Assembly: GCA_003133815.1 (NCBI GenBank)
Contig: PKZR01000077.1
Coordinates: forward strand, 1-5,356
Direction: 5' to 3'
Origin: Limisphaerales bacterium
GTDB lineage: Bacteria > Verrucomicrobiota > Verrucomicrobiia > Limisphaerales > UBA11358
Length of the DNA: 5,356 nt
Part shown: in pieces, positions 1 to 4,629 of the stretch
Layout: every line of letters begins with the position of its first letter
Numbering within the stretch: position 1 is the first letter of the stretch
The notes under the pieces: generated by a model
What the model was told of the DNA's origin: nothing
Seen by the model: only the letters and a program-made list of their open reading frames with translations
Database searches by the model: none
Made by a program: the position numbers and the translations under genes

Positions 1-55
1 TGTGTTCAACAGAAACACATTCATCGGAGGTGGCCTTACAAAAGATACAACGCAT
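1..55 (-). CDS. HNH endonuclease-like protein, N-terminal fragment
   Basis: Only the first 18 codons lie in the window; the gene runs off its left edge. They read MRCIFCKATSDECVSVEH. A CxxC zinc-knuckle followed by a S-VEH motif is the typical opening of a family of small bacterial HNH endonucleases, where the VEH is usually followed by IIP. The Cys pair is at residues 3 and 6 and the His at 18. An in-frame TGA lies just upstream (about 73), so the ATG at 53-55 is the only reasonable start. The upstream 38-residue ORF ends 14 bp before this start, so the two could be co-transcribed. The family assignment rests on a short motif and the catalytic HNH part is not visible. Other CxxC proteins are possible. 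Confidence 0.55.
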   Translation of the reverse strand, partial: MRCIFCKATSDECVSVEH

Positions 56-69
56 ATCGTATTGTGTGG

Positions 70-186
70 TTAGTCAGAGCCAATTTCATCAGCTGCGAAC
101 GGCGGTGGTTTAGAATCAATCTCCTTCAAAAACGCTTTTACGAAATCAAAATCGTTGGTAGAGGAAAATACAAACCGTGCCGACAT
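70..186 (-). CDS. 38-residue orphan ORF of unknown function
   Basis: ATG at 184-186, TAA at 70-72. I do not recognise this product. It starts MSARFVFSS and contains NDFDFVKAFLKEIDSKPPP, then an acidic tail ending EIGSD. The composition looks protein-like (amphipathic FVKAFLKEI helix, proline run, acidic C-terminus), not like a random frame. It overlaps the 3' end of the truncated outer-membrane gene in another frame and ends 14 bp before the HNH-like start. In its own frame a TGA lies only a few codons upstream of the ATG. It may be a real tiny gene, or the surviving 3' end of a larger gene whose 5' part was lost where it meets the truncated gene. No Shine-Dalgarno sequence is evident. Confidence 0.35.
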   Translation of the reverse strand: MSARFVFSSTNDFDFVKAFLKEIDSKPPPFAADEIGSD

Positions 187-395
187 ACCGGCATGATCGT
201 TTCATTGTTGATAGACCCACTGCCAAACAGATCAATCGAAAATTCATGGTCCCGGTATAGGGAAAAATCCGAGGTTGTATTTTGTTGGGTAGTGGTGGTT
301 GTCGTCGTGCTTGCGGAATCTTGGGCGTTGGCGCAATAAACCGCGCCCAAGGTTCCAACCACCATCGCCGTCATGTATTGTTGCCATTTTTTCAT
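138..395 (-). pseudogene. Truncated secreted/outer-membrane protein
   Basis: Reads as 85 residues from ATG 393-395. Residues 1-24 form a classical signal peptide (MKKW basic start, hydrophobic 8-20, cleavage site ANA|Q). A low-complexity linker follows, with seven consecutive threonines at 30-36. Then comes YRDHEFSIDLFGSGS at 47-61, which resembles the first beta-strand of small outer-membrane barrel proteins common in Verrucomicrobiota. After residue 67 (NNETI) the character changes and the frame soon stops, far short of the 150-200 residues expected for such a barrel. I infer a 3' truncation or frameshift near 196. An alternative upstream ATG at 431 would add 12 basic residues before the signal peptide and is less likely. 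The leader is A-rich, without a strong Shine-Dalgarno sequence. It could also be a genuinely short secreted peptide. Confidence 0.5.
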
Positions 396-429
396 AAGAT
401 TTCTTTTTTTAATTTTTGTTTTGCATGGC

Positions 430-462
430 AATTTTCAACATTGAAAAACGCCGTTGAAAATT
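430..462. promoter_or_regulatory. Nested dyad symmetry upstream of the outer-membrane gene
   Basis: A perfect 10-bp inverted repeat, AATTTTCAAC (430-439) and GTTGAAAATT (453-462), has a 13-nt spacer. Overlapping it is a second, tighter palindrome TTTTCAA-CA-TTGAAAA (432-447). The two share the left arm, giving three copies of a TTGAAAA-type half-site. It sits 35 bp upstream of the start at 395, where a promoter, operator or leader hairpin would be expected. On the plus strand T residues follow the right arm (461-466), so a weak terminator is an alternative, but no plus-strand gene needs one. The symmetry is seen directly; the function is inferred. Confidence 0.35.
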
Positions 463-544
463 TTTTAGCTAGGTGTGTGCCACTGTGATTGGTCAGTATT
501 TGAAGCGTTTCTTCAAGTCGTTGGGAGCAAGTCGAATTATCTCA

Positions 545-577
545 TTGCAGCGTGCATACTTTATTTTGCAGTTTGCA
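545..577. promoter_or_regulatory. Paired TTGCARNNTGCA sites, copy A
   Basis: Two near-identical 12-mers, TTGCAGCGTGCA (545-556) and TTGCAGTTTGCA (566-577), start 21 bp apart, two helical turns. Both lie in the intergenic region between the DUF3185 gene and the truncated outer-membrane gene, upstream of the latter. A further pair with the same consensus occurs at 2003-2046. Repeated spaced sites restricted to intergenic DNA suggest binding of a dimeric transcription factor on one face of the helix. No factor can be named from the sequence. Confidence 0.35.
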
Positions 578-597
578 CGGAAAGTCCTTGAGATCTT

Positions 598-804
598 TCA
601 AACCTTGCCCGAAGGACGAAACGTCATCACTGCGCCCACGATGGCGCTCCCGGCACCGCCTAGCAGCAGCCACAATGTTTTATTTGTGGGCGCACCGGTG
701 AAGATGCGTGAGACTCCTGAACTCGCCGAGTCAGACGCGTTTATTCCATAAACGACCAAGACGATGCCGATGACTATCAAGGCTATTCCAATTCCTTTGT
801 TCAT
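598..804 (-). CDS. DUF3185 family small membrane protein
   Basis: 68 residues. Two predicted membrane spans (about 4-22 and 44-63) are separated by a short polar segment containing GINASDS (20-26) and SRIFTGAPTNKT (32-43). This arrangement, especially the YGINASDS and FTG-PT-KT-W blocks and the near-glycine GGAGSAIVG second span, is characteristic of DUF3185, a family of unknown function found in many Gram-negative bacteria and often near stress or envelope genes. Length is normal for the family, so the gene looks intact. The start ATG at 802-804 is preceded by ATTAAAAAAGG, a weak Shine-Dalgarno in an A-rich leader. It lies 14 bp downstream of the 52-residue ORF and may be co-transcribed with it. 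Confidence 0.85.
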   Translation of the reverse strand: MNKGIGIALIVIGIVLVVYGINASDSASSGVSRIFTGAPTNKTLWLLLGGAGSAIVGAVMTFRPSGKV

Positions 805-818
805 AATTTTTACCTTTT

Positions 819-977
819 TTAATTGTTTATCGTTTTTTTTCGGTTGTTCACCAACTCATCAATCAACCAAATCATTGGGCTTGTTACCAACCAGGCCAGA
901 ATCAAAAAACCAATCACCGCAGTTGCAACAATGCTTCCCGTAGCCTGAACACCAAATTGAGAAAATTTCTGGAACAT
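819..977 (-). CDS. 52-residue single-span membrane protein, possibly truncated low-affinity iron permease
   Basis: ATG at 975-977, TAA at 819-821. The order is MFQKFSQFGVQATGS, a hydrophobic span at about 16-38 ending in LAWLVTSP, then a short tail rich in K, R and N. The pattern F--FS----TGS--hydrophobic--W-VTSP resembles the first membrane segment of low-affinity iron permease family proteins. The DTWQL-INT continuation and the second span of that family are absent, so it may be a decayed remnant or an independent one-span peptide. It starts 31 bp after the glycogen-binding gene and ends 14 bp before DUF3185, which fits membership of a minus-strand operon. The frame is open a few codons further upstream, but there is no better start there. 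No Shine-Dalgarno sequence is seen. Confidence 0.5.
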   Translation of the reverse strand: MFQKFSQFGVQATGSIVATAVIGFLILAWLVTSPMIWLIDELVNNRKKTINN

Positions 978-1008
978 ATCAGGATTCTGGAAGGCTTTCT
1001 TGCTGCGT

Positions 1009-1518
1009 TCATGTCACTATCAAAACGGCGTTCGTCGTGCCGCGCAAATTGGGCAAACACAGCCGGCGCGGATCGTCATACCATCGGCCATCAACAATGA
1101 AACGATACGAACAAGGACCCGGCGGCAATGGAACCGTGATGAACCAAAGCCCGTCCTCGGATTTCATCATGTCCAGTGGAAATTTTTCCCACTCCGTAAA
1201 ATCCGCAGCGAGTTTGACCGATTCGGCAAACGGCGCTTCCAAATGAAATTCCGCTATTTTTAGTTCAGACCGTGAATGGGTGCTTCGGCTAAATTTGCGC
1301 GACGCGTCAAAAGCATCGTTCTCCTTCTTGGCGTTTTTGAATGCCGCCTCCAATTTGTCCGGGTGCAGCATCAATTCGGCAAACGGCGTCTTGTTCACCG
1401 GCGGCGCGGATTTTGAACGGGTGGCGCGCGTAAAATCCTCATCGGAATCCTCATCGCGCGGAACGATGTGAAACAATGGAGTGATTGGTTCGTCTTGGAT
1501 TGAAGCTGAAGTTTTCAT
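1009..1518 (-). CDS. Stand-alone glycogen-binding (CBM48/AMPK-type) domain protein
   Basis: 169 residues from ATG 1516-1518. Residues 1-88 are a charged, low-complexity region (acidic RDEDSDED at 21-28, Lys-rich 54-67, Ser/Arg-rich 73-84) with no enzyme signature. Residues 89-168 form a compact immunoglobulin-like carbohydrate-binding module: FAESVKLAADFTEWEKFPLDM (97-117), GLWFITVPLPPG (123-134), YRFIVDGRWYDDP (138-150), then N-RGTTNAVLIV at the end. These match the glycogen-binding domain of AMPK beta subunits and the N-terminal module of branching enzymes; the Trp residues at 110, 125 and 146 are the expected sugar-contacting or core positions. No amylase barrel follows, so a glycogen-targeting or scaffold role is inferred, not catalysis. 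The frame is open for 44 residues upstream, but those show no domain character. Confidence 0.85.
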   Translation of the reverse strand: MKTSASIQDEPITPLFHIVPRDEDSDEDFTRATRSKSAPPVNKTPFAELMLHPDKLEAAFKNAKKENDAFDASRKFSRSTHSRSELKIAEFHLEAPFAESVKLAADFTEWEKFPLDMMKSEDGLWFITVPLPPGPCSYRFIVDGRWYDDPRRLCLPNLRGTTNAVLIVT

Positions 1519-1650
1519 AAGCGTTTTGATTTGAAGGTTAAATGATTCAGCCGGGGCGAACCGGACGCCTATGTTGGTTGTCGGGAAGGAAGCGCCCGGT
1601 TTGCCCCTTGAATGCGCGAGTTTCATGGTTTGTCGGCCCGCCGCATCCAT

Positions 1651-1851
1651 TTAGCGTTTACAAGCGCAGCATTCGTCCACGGCGCGTTCGATTTCTTCCT
1701 TGGTCTGGCCGGTGCGTTTCTGGATGCGCCCGATCAATTCGTCTTCCTTGCCCTCGACGAATTGGAGGTCGTCATCCGTAAGCTGCGCGAATTTTTGTTT
1801 CAACTTGCCCTTGGCAATGTTCCAGTTTCCTTTGACAGTGAGAGTGCTCAT
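1651..1851 (-). CDS. CsbD family stress-response protein
   Basis: 66 residues, typical of CsbD/YjbJ proteins, which are small, soluble, helical and induced in general stress (sigma-B-controlled in Bacillus; abundant in stationary phase in enterobacteria). Recognisable blocks are KGNWNIAKGKLKQKFAQLTDDDL (7-29), read as the family's W-x-KGK-K--LTDDDL core, and EGKEDELIGRIQKRTGQTKEEIE (33-55). Molecular function is unknown. Unusual here is the C-terminus, DECCACKR, with cysteines at 61, 62 and 64, which could bind metal or form a disulfide and is not part of the usual family core. The start lies in an A-rich leader without a clear Shine-Dalgarno sequence. It is the first gene of the minus-strand set, facing the divergent intergenic region. 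Confidence 0.92.
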   Translation of the reverse strand: MSTLTVKGNWNIAKGKLKQKFAQLTDDDLQFVEGKEDELIGRIQKRTGQTKEEIERAVDECCACKR

Positions 1852-2002
1852 ATAATTTTTATGTTTTTTTCCGCGCCATTAGGCGCGACATAAATTTCCT
1901 TTTGCAAGAGGCGTGCCGACTGATTGGAAAAATGTTCTCTCTGCAAAACCAAGCGTTTGATGTCCGTCAAAAATTCTATCGAAAAAATGAAGCTTCAAAA
2001 TA

Positions 2003-2046
2003 TTGCAAATTGCAAACCAACCGCATTCGCTAGTTTGCAAGTTGCA
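2003..2046. promoter_or_regulatory. Paired TTGCARNNTGCA sites, copy B
   Basis: TTGCAAATTGCA (2003-2014) and TTGCAAGTTGCA (2035-2046) differ at one position and start 32 bp apart, about three helical turns. They share the consensus TTGCARNNTGCA with the pair at 545-577. The left copy extends to TTGCAAATTGCAA, two tandem TTGCAA palindromes. They lie between divergent genes, about 150 bp from the CsbD start and 200 bp from the plus-strand operon start, so one bound regulator could serve both directions. Operator function is inferred from repetition, phasing and location only. Confidence 0.4.
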
Positions 2047-2156
2047 TTATTTAATGATGCGCCGGTCTCGTTTCAAGTGCGGCAAATGCAGGATTTACAG
2101 TGAAACTCACAAATAAATCGCTTCGGCACGATGCCAGCTAAAAGAAAGGCGTCGGG

Positions 2157-2205
2157 TGAGAGGTTATTTAAGTAAAACAGTTCGTCGCTGATACTGAACC
2201 TCTCA
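2157..2205 (+). promoter_or_regulatory. Inverted repeat, possible leader RNA structure
   Basis: TGAGAGGTT (2157-2165) and AACCTCTCA (2197-2205) are perfect 9-bp complements with a 31-nt spacer. Inside, CAGT (2178-2181) and ACTG (2193-2196) can pair directly beneath the right arm, leaving an asymmetric AT-rich bulge at 2166-2177. It ends 40 bp before the first gene of the plus-strand operon. It could be a 5' leader stem-loop or a protein-binding dyad. No known riboswitch class was recognised and no U-tract follows, so it is not a classical terminator. Confidence 0.35.
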
Positions 2206-2245
2206 TTCCGGCATTTTGGAAATACAAATCGCGCCCTGAATTTTT

Positions 2246-2392
2246 ATGCTCTACACACTCGCCCTCATTTTAATCATCTTGTGGCTGCTCGGATTGGTTT
2301 CTGGCTACACGATGGGCAACTTCATATACATCCTTTTGGTCGTCGCCATCATCATGATTCTGGTGCGGCTGATTCAAGGAAACAAAGTTTGA
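2246..2392 (+). CDS. lmo0937 family small membrane protein
   Basis: 48 residues from ATG 2246-2248 to TGA 2390-2392. It opens MLYTLALILIILWLLGLVSG, then YTMGNFIYILLVVAIIMILVR-L, giving two short hydrophobic spans (about 2-20 and 25-42) and a basic end, RLIQGNKV. The MLYT-A-ILIILWLLG-VSGYT-G-FI-ILLV pattern is that of the lmo0937 family, tiny two-span membrane proteins of unknown function found across many phyla and often next to CsbD or DUF883 genes. The length is normal for the family. It is the first gene of the plus-strand run; DUF883 follows after 28 bp. No good Shine-Dalgarno sequence precedes it (TGAATTTTT). Confidence 0.88.
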   Translation: MLYTLALILIILWLLGLVSGYTMGNFIYILLVVAIIMILVRLIQGNKV

Positions 2393-2420
2393 TCCATTCA
2401 CAAAATCTCAAAACCCAAAT

Positions 2421-2723
2421 ATGAAAACGCATACCACTCACAAAACCCATCAAACCGAAGACGTTGGCGAACACCTTTTGGAAGATGCACAGGCGCTCCT
2501 TTCCGCTACCGCCCATGTGGCGGAAGAAAAAGTTGTGGAAGCCCGCAAACGTCTTACAGCCGCGATTGAAAAAGGCAAAGAGACATGGAATTCCGTCCAG
2601 GAAAAGGCGATTGCCGGAGCGAAAGCCACGGATCAAGTCATCCGCGACAATCCGTATAAAGCCCTCGCCGTTGCATTGGGCGTCGGCGCTATCATTGGTT
2701 ATCTGCTCCGTCGTCGTGATTGA
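2421..2723 (+). CDS. DUF883 family (ElaB/YqjD-type) membrane-anchored protein
   Basis: 100 residues. The order is a Thr/His-rich start, a long amphipathic helical stretch (about 13-75) suited to coiled-coil formation, and a C-terminal anchor DNPYKALAVALGVGAIIGYL (76-95) closed by RRRD. The DNP-KA-A-ALGVG---GYLLRRR ending is the hallmark of the DUF883/ElaB/YqjD family. E. coli YqjD and ElaB are tail-anchored inner-membrane proteins reported to bind ribosomes in stationary phase under RpoS control. Whether the ribosome role holds here is inference. It sits 9 bp before the YqjE-like gene, reproducing the yqjD-yqjE order of enterobacteria. It appears intact. Confidence 0.9.
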   Translation: MKTHTTHKTHQTEDVGEHLLEDAQALLSATAHVAEEKVVEARKRLTAAIEKGKETWNSVQEKAIAGAKATDQVIRDNPYKALAVALGVGAIIGYLLRRRD

Positions 2724-2732
2724 TCAATCGCC

Positions 2733-3122
2733 ATGGAAACGCCATCGGACACCATGCCACAGTTGGCGGATGCGTCGAAACGGCTGGCGCAGCGCGCGCT
2801 CGTCATTTGCGAAAACAGGATTGAATTACTGATGGTGGAAGTTGAGCAGGAACGCGAGCGGATTTTGCACGCGATTTGGCTGGCGTTGGGGGCGATGGTC
2901 TTTGGCTTGCTGGCGGGCGTGGCATTGACCGCCGTGATCGCAGTTGCGTTTTGGCGACAATCACCGATGGCTGCGCTGGTGATTCTGACCGTGCTTTACG
3001 CCGCCATCGCCGCCGTTCTTTATGCGCGGCTGCTCAGATTGCAGCGCGACTGGCAAACGCTTCCAACGACGCTGGATCAATTGCGAAAGGACCGCGAATG
3101 GCTGGAAAAAAACCTCAATTGA
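2733..3122 (+). CDS. YqjE-like phage-holin-family membrane protein
   Basis: 129 residues. An N-terminal amphipathic helix (about 10-45, rich in Glu and Arg: ENRIELLMVEVEQERERIL) leads into two membrane spans (about 47-73 and 79-100), then a charged C-terminal helix (LRLQRDWQTLPTTLDQLRKD). This layout is that of the YqjE / holin-X superfamily, annotated 'phage holin family' although no phage context is present and lysis activity is not implied. E. coli YqjE is an inner-membrane protein encoded beside YqjD. An internal ATG at 2754 is an alternative start. It follows DUF883 by 9 bp with no clear Shine-Dalgarno sequence, and the next gene starts inside its last 25 bp, so translational coupling is likely. 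Confidence 0.85.
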   Translation: METPSDTMPQLADASKRLAQRALVICENRIELLMVEVEQERERILHAIWLALGAMVFGLLAGVALTAVIAVAFWRQSPMAALVILTVLYAAIAAVLYARLLRLQRDWQTLPTTLDQLRKDREWLEKNLN

Positions 3123-3421
3123 CATCGCTCGAAACCAGAAAGCAACTGCTGCTGGTGGAAAGCGAATTGAACCGCGCGCAGTTGCTCAACGAATTGCGCG
3201 ATTTCAAAAACGAAGTCCGTGCTTTGAAAAATCAAATGCAAGCCATTGGTTCTTTCGCCGCATCGGCGGCAAAGTTGGCGACGACTTTTTCCGCCATCGG
3301 CACGGCGTTCACTCATCGCGACGGCGGTGACAATGGGAAATCGTCGTGGATTTCCAAGCTGTTAAACGGCGCGCGGACGGGTGCGGAATTATGGACAACG
3401 CTGCGATCACATTTGAAATGA
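3098..3421 (+). CDS. YqjK-position hypothetical coiled-coil protein
   Basis: 107 residues from ATG 3098-3100, with AAAGGA upstream at 3086-3091, one of the few good Shine-Dalgarno sequences in the window; this supports the start although it lies within the preceding gene. Residues 8-48 form a charged heptad-like helix (ETRKQLLLVESELNRAQLL, ELRDFKNEVRALKNQM). Residues 49-72 are Ala/Gly/Phe-rich and weakly hydrophobic (IGSFAASAAKLATTFSAIGTA). The tail is polar, ending GAELWTTLRSHLK. The sequence is not recognised, but it holds the place of yqjK in the yqjD-yqjE-yqjK cluster and shares its short Arg/Leu-rich helical style. Function is unknown; association with the YqjE-like membrane protein is inferred from the overlap. 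Confidence 0.75.
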   Translation: MAGKKPQLTSLETRKQLLLVESELNRAQLLNELRDFKNEVRALKNQMQAIGSFAASAAKLATTFSAIGTAFTHRDGGDNGKSSWISKLLNGARTGAELWTTLRSHLK

Positions 3422-3453
3422 ATTTTTTACAATTATGCGTCAATCGGCAGCCT

Positions 3454-4521
3454 ATGAAATGTTTCCATTGTGACAATTGCGGCATGATGGTTTTTTTTAA
3501 GAATGACCTCTGCATAAAATGCGGTCATCCGCTCGGCTTTTTGCCGGATGTTCTGGATTTAAGCGAGCTGGAAACTGCGTCGGAGAACCAATGGCGCGCG
3601 TCATCGTCGCTGGCTCAAAAGCGGGTTTATCGGAACTGCGCCAATGGACAGCAATATAAAATTTGCAACTGGATGATCCCGGAAAATGATTCCAATCCAT
3701 TGTGCGCCGCCTGCCGCCTGAATGAAGTCATCCCCAATTTGGCGGAAAATAAAAATCTGGAGCGCTGGGAAAAACTGGAACTCGCCAAGCGTCGTTGTCT
3801 TTACACTTTTTTGAAATTGGGTTTGCCGGTGGAAAATGCGCGCGGCGGCAAGCAGCCGTCATTGCGTTTTCGTTTTCTTGAGGACGAAGAAAATTCGCCC
3901 GTCAAAACCGGCCATCAAGACGGAGTCATCACTGTCAACATTGCCGAGGCCGATGATGATGAACGCGAACACCGCCGCCTGACTTTGCATGAGCCTTACC
4001 GCACGGTAGTCGGGCATTTGCGGCATGAGTCGGGTCATTTTTATTGGGACCGGCTCATCGCAAATTCGCCAAACCAAAAACGCTTCCGGGAACTTTTTGG
4101 CGATGAGACCGCAGACTACGATGCTGCGTTGCAAAATTATTACAAACAAGGGCCGTCCGCCGACTGGCAAGGTCGCACCGTGACTGCTTATGCCAGTTCA
4201 CACCCTTGGGAAGATTGGGCGGAAACCTGGGCGCATTACCTGCACATCATGGACACCTTGGAGACCGCCGCGAGTTTTGGTGTGAGTGTCAATCCCGACA
4301 ATGCCGCGAACGACGCTTCGCAAAAAATTTCTCCAATCATGTTCAATGAGCAGATGGATTTCGACAAAATGCTGGAGGGCTGGATTCCGCTGACGTGCGC
4401 TTTGAATTCCATCAATCACGGCATGGGATTGTCCGATCTTTATCCATTTGTGATTCCGCCGGCGGTCGTCGAAAAATTGCGGTTCATTCATCAGGTGATT
4501 AAATCCGTCCGGTCGAATTAA
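3454..4521 (+). CDS. Putative zinc-binding metallopeptidase with N-terminal zinc ribbon
   Basis: 355 residues from ATG 3454-3456; upstream in-frame codons to 3346 lie inside the previous gene and lack domain character. Residues 1-30 are a zinc ribbon (Cys 3, 6, 9, 20, 23; CDNCG and CIKCGHPLG). A second Cys cluster follows (C62, C71, C84, C87), with CNWMIP and NPLCAACRLN, a signature of this family. The peptidase part (about 95-350) has HESGH at 191-195 giving two zinc-binding His plus the catalytic Glu192, and EDWAETWAHYLHI (253-265) whose Glu257 is the likely third ligand. This matches the putative zinc-binding metallopeptidase family (Peptidase_Mx, formerly DUF2248). The substrate is unknown. 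No signal peptide is present, so it is probably cytoplasmic. It starts 32 bp after the YqjK-position gene on the same strand. Confidence 0.88.
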   Translation: MKCFHCDNCGMMVFFKNDLCIKCGHPLGFLPDVLDLSELETASENQWRASSSLAQKRVYRNCANGQQYKICNWMIPENDSNPLCAACRLNEVIPNLAENKNLERWEKLELAKRRCLYTFLKLGLPVENARGGKQPSLRFRFLEDEENSPVKTGHQDGVITVNIAEADDDEREHRRLTLHEPYRTVVGHLRHESGHFYWDRLIANSPNQKRFRELFGDETADYDAALQNYYKQGPSADWQGRTVTAYASSHPWEDWAETWAHYLHIMDTLETAASFGVSVNPDNAANDASQKISPIMFNEQMDFDKMLEGWIPLTCALNSINHGMGLSDLYPFVIPPAVVEKLRFIHQVIKSVRSN

Positions 4522-4629
4522 ATGCCCGGCCAATTCCATCTGACTAGACAAGACTTGGGCGGAGACATTATTTTTTGAATGTTTTTGAAACGGGCAGGCG
4601 GATTTCAGGCTGGAAAATCGTAGAAGCAT

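Larger units (their letters stand above)
1852..2245. other. Divergent intergenic region, non-coding
   Basis: This 394-bp stretch separates the minus-strand CsbD gene from the plus-strand lmo0937-type gene, so it should carry promoters for both directions. I find no convincing protein gene in it. It contains the paired TTGCARNNTGCA motif (2003-2046) and a 9-bp inverted repeat (2157-2205), listed separately. AT-rich segments near 1850-1870 and 1975-2055 fit promoter DNA, but I could not place -35/-10 boxes with confidence. Confidence 0.6.

Noticed and set aside
1..19. TGTGTT...AACACA palindrome at the left edge
   Set aside because: A 6-bp dyad inside the start of the HNH-like coding region, likely chance.
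64..339. Plus-strand ORF of 91 codons
   Set aside because: Antisense to the signal-peptide gene; contains the valine run complementary to the Thr codons and no domain character.
500..516. TTGAAG-CGTTT-CTTCAA hairpin as terminator after DUF3185
   Set aside because: The 6-bp stem is perfect, but no T-run follows on either strand, so a terminator cannot be claimed.
1519..1650. 44-residue N-terminal extension of the glycogen-binding protein
   Set aside because: The frame is open, but the residues show no domain-like pattern and the MKTS start at 1518 is more natural; treated as intergenic.
2003..2019. Sigma-54-like promoter on the minus strand (GG, 10 nt, GC)
   Set aside because: The invariant GG and GC fit with correct spacing, but the rest of the -24 element is poor and the similarity comes from the TTGCA repeats; the other three copies lack the GG. 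No sigma-54 activator is visible.
2054..2116. 20-codon plus ORF with CGKC
   Set aside because: Too short, no ribosome binding site, no neighbouring context; the CxxC is probably chance.
2352..2832. Overlapping ORFs in other frames across DUF883
   Set aside because: Arg/Lys/Pro-rich or Phe/Gly-rich frames typical of shadows; the DUF883 frame explains the region.
2733..3122. Phage lysis module suggested by the holin-family hit
   Set aside because: No endolysin, spanin or other phage gene nearby; the context matches chromosomal yqjD-yqjE.
4524..4575. GCCC...GGGC followed by a T-run as a terminator after the metallopeptidase
   Set aside because: Only 4 bp of stem with a loop near 30 nt and a gap before the T-run; not convincing.
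4198..4629. Minus-strand ORF of 143 codons
   Set aside because: Antisense to the metallopeptidase C-terminus, which has clear motifs; a shadow frame.
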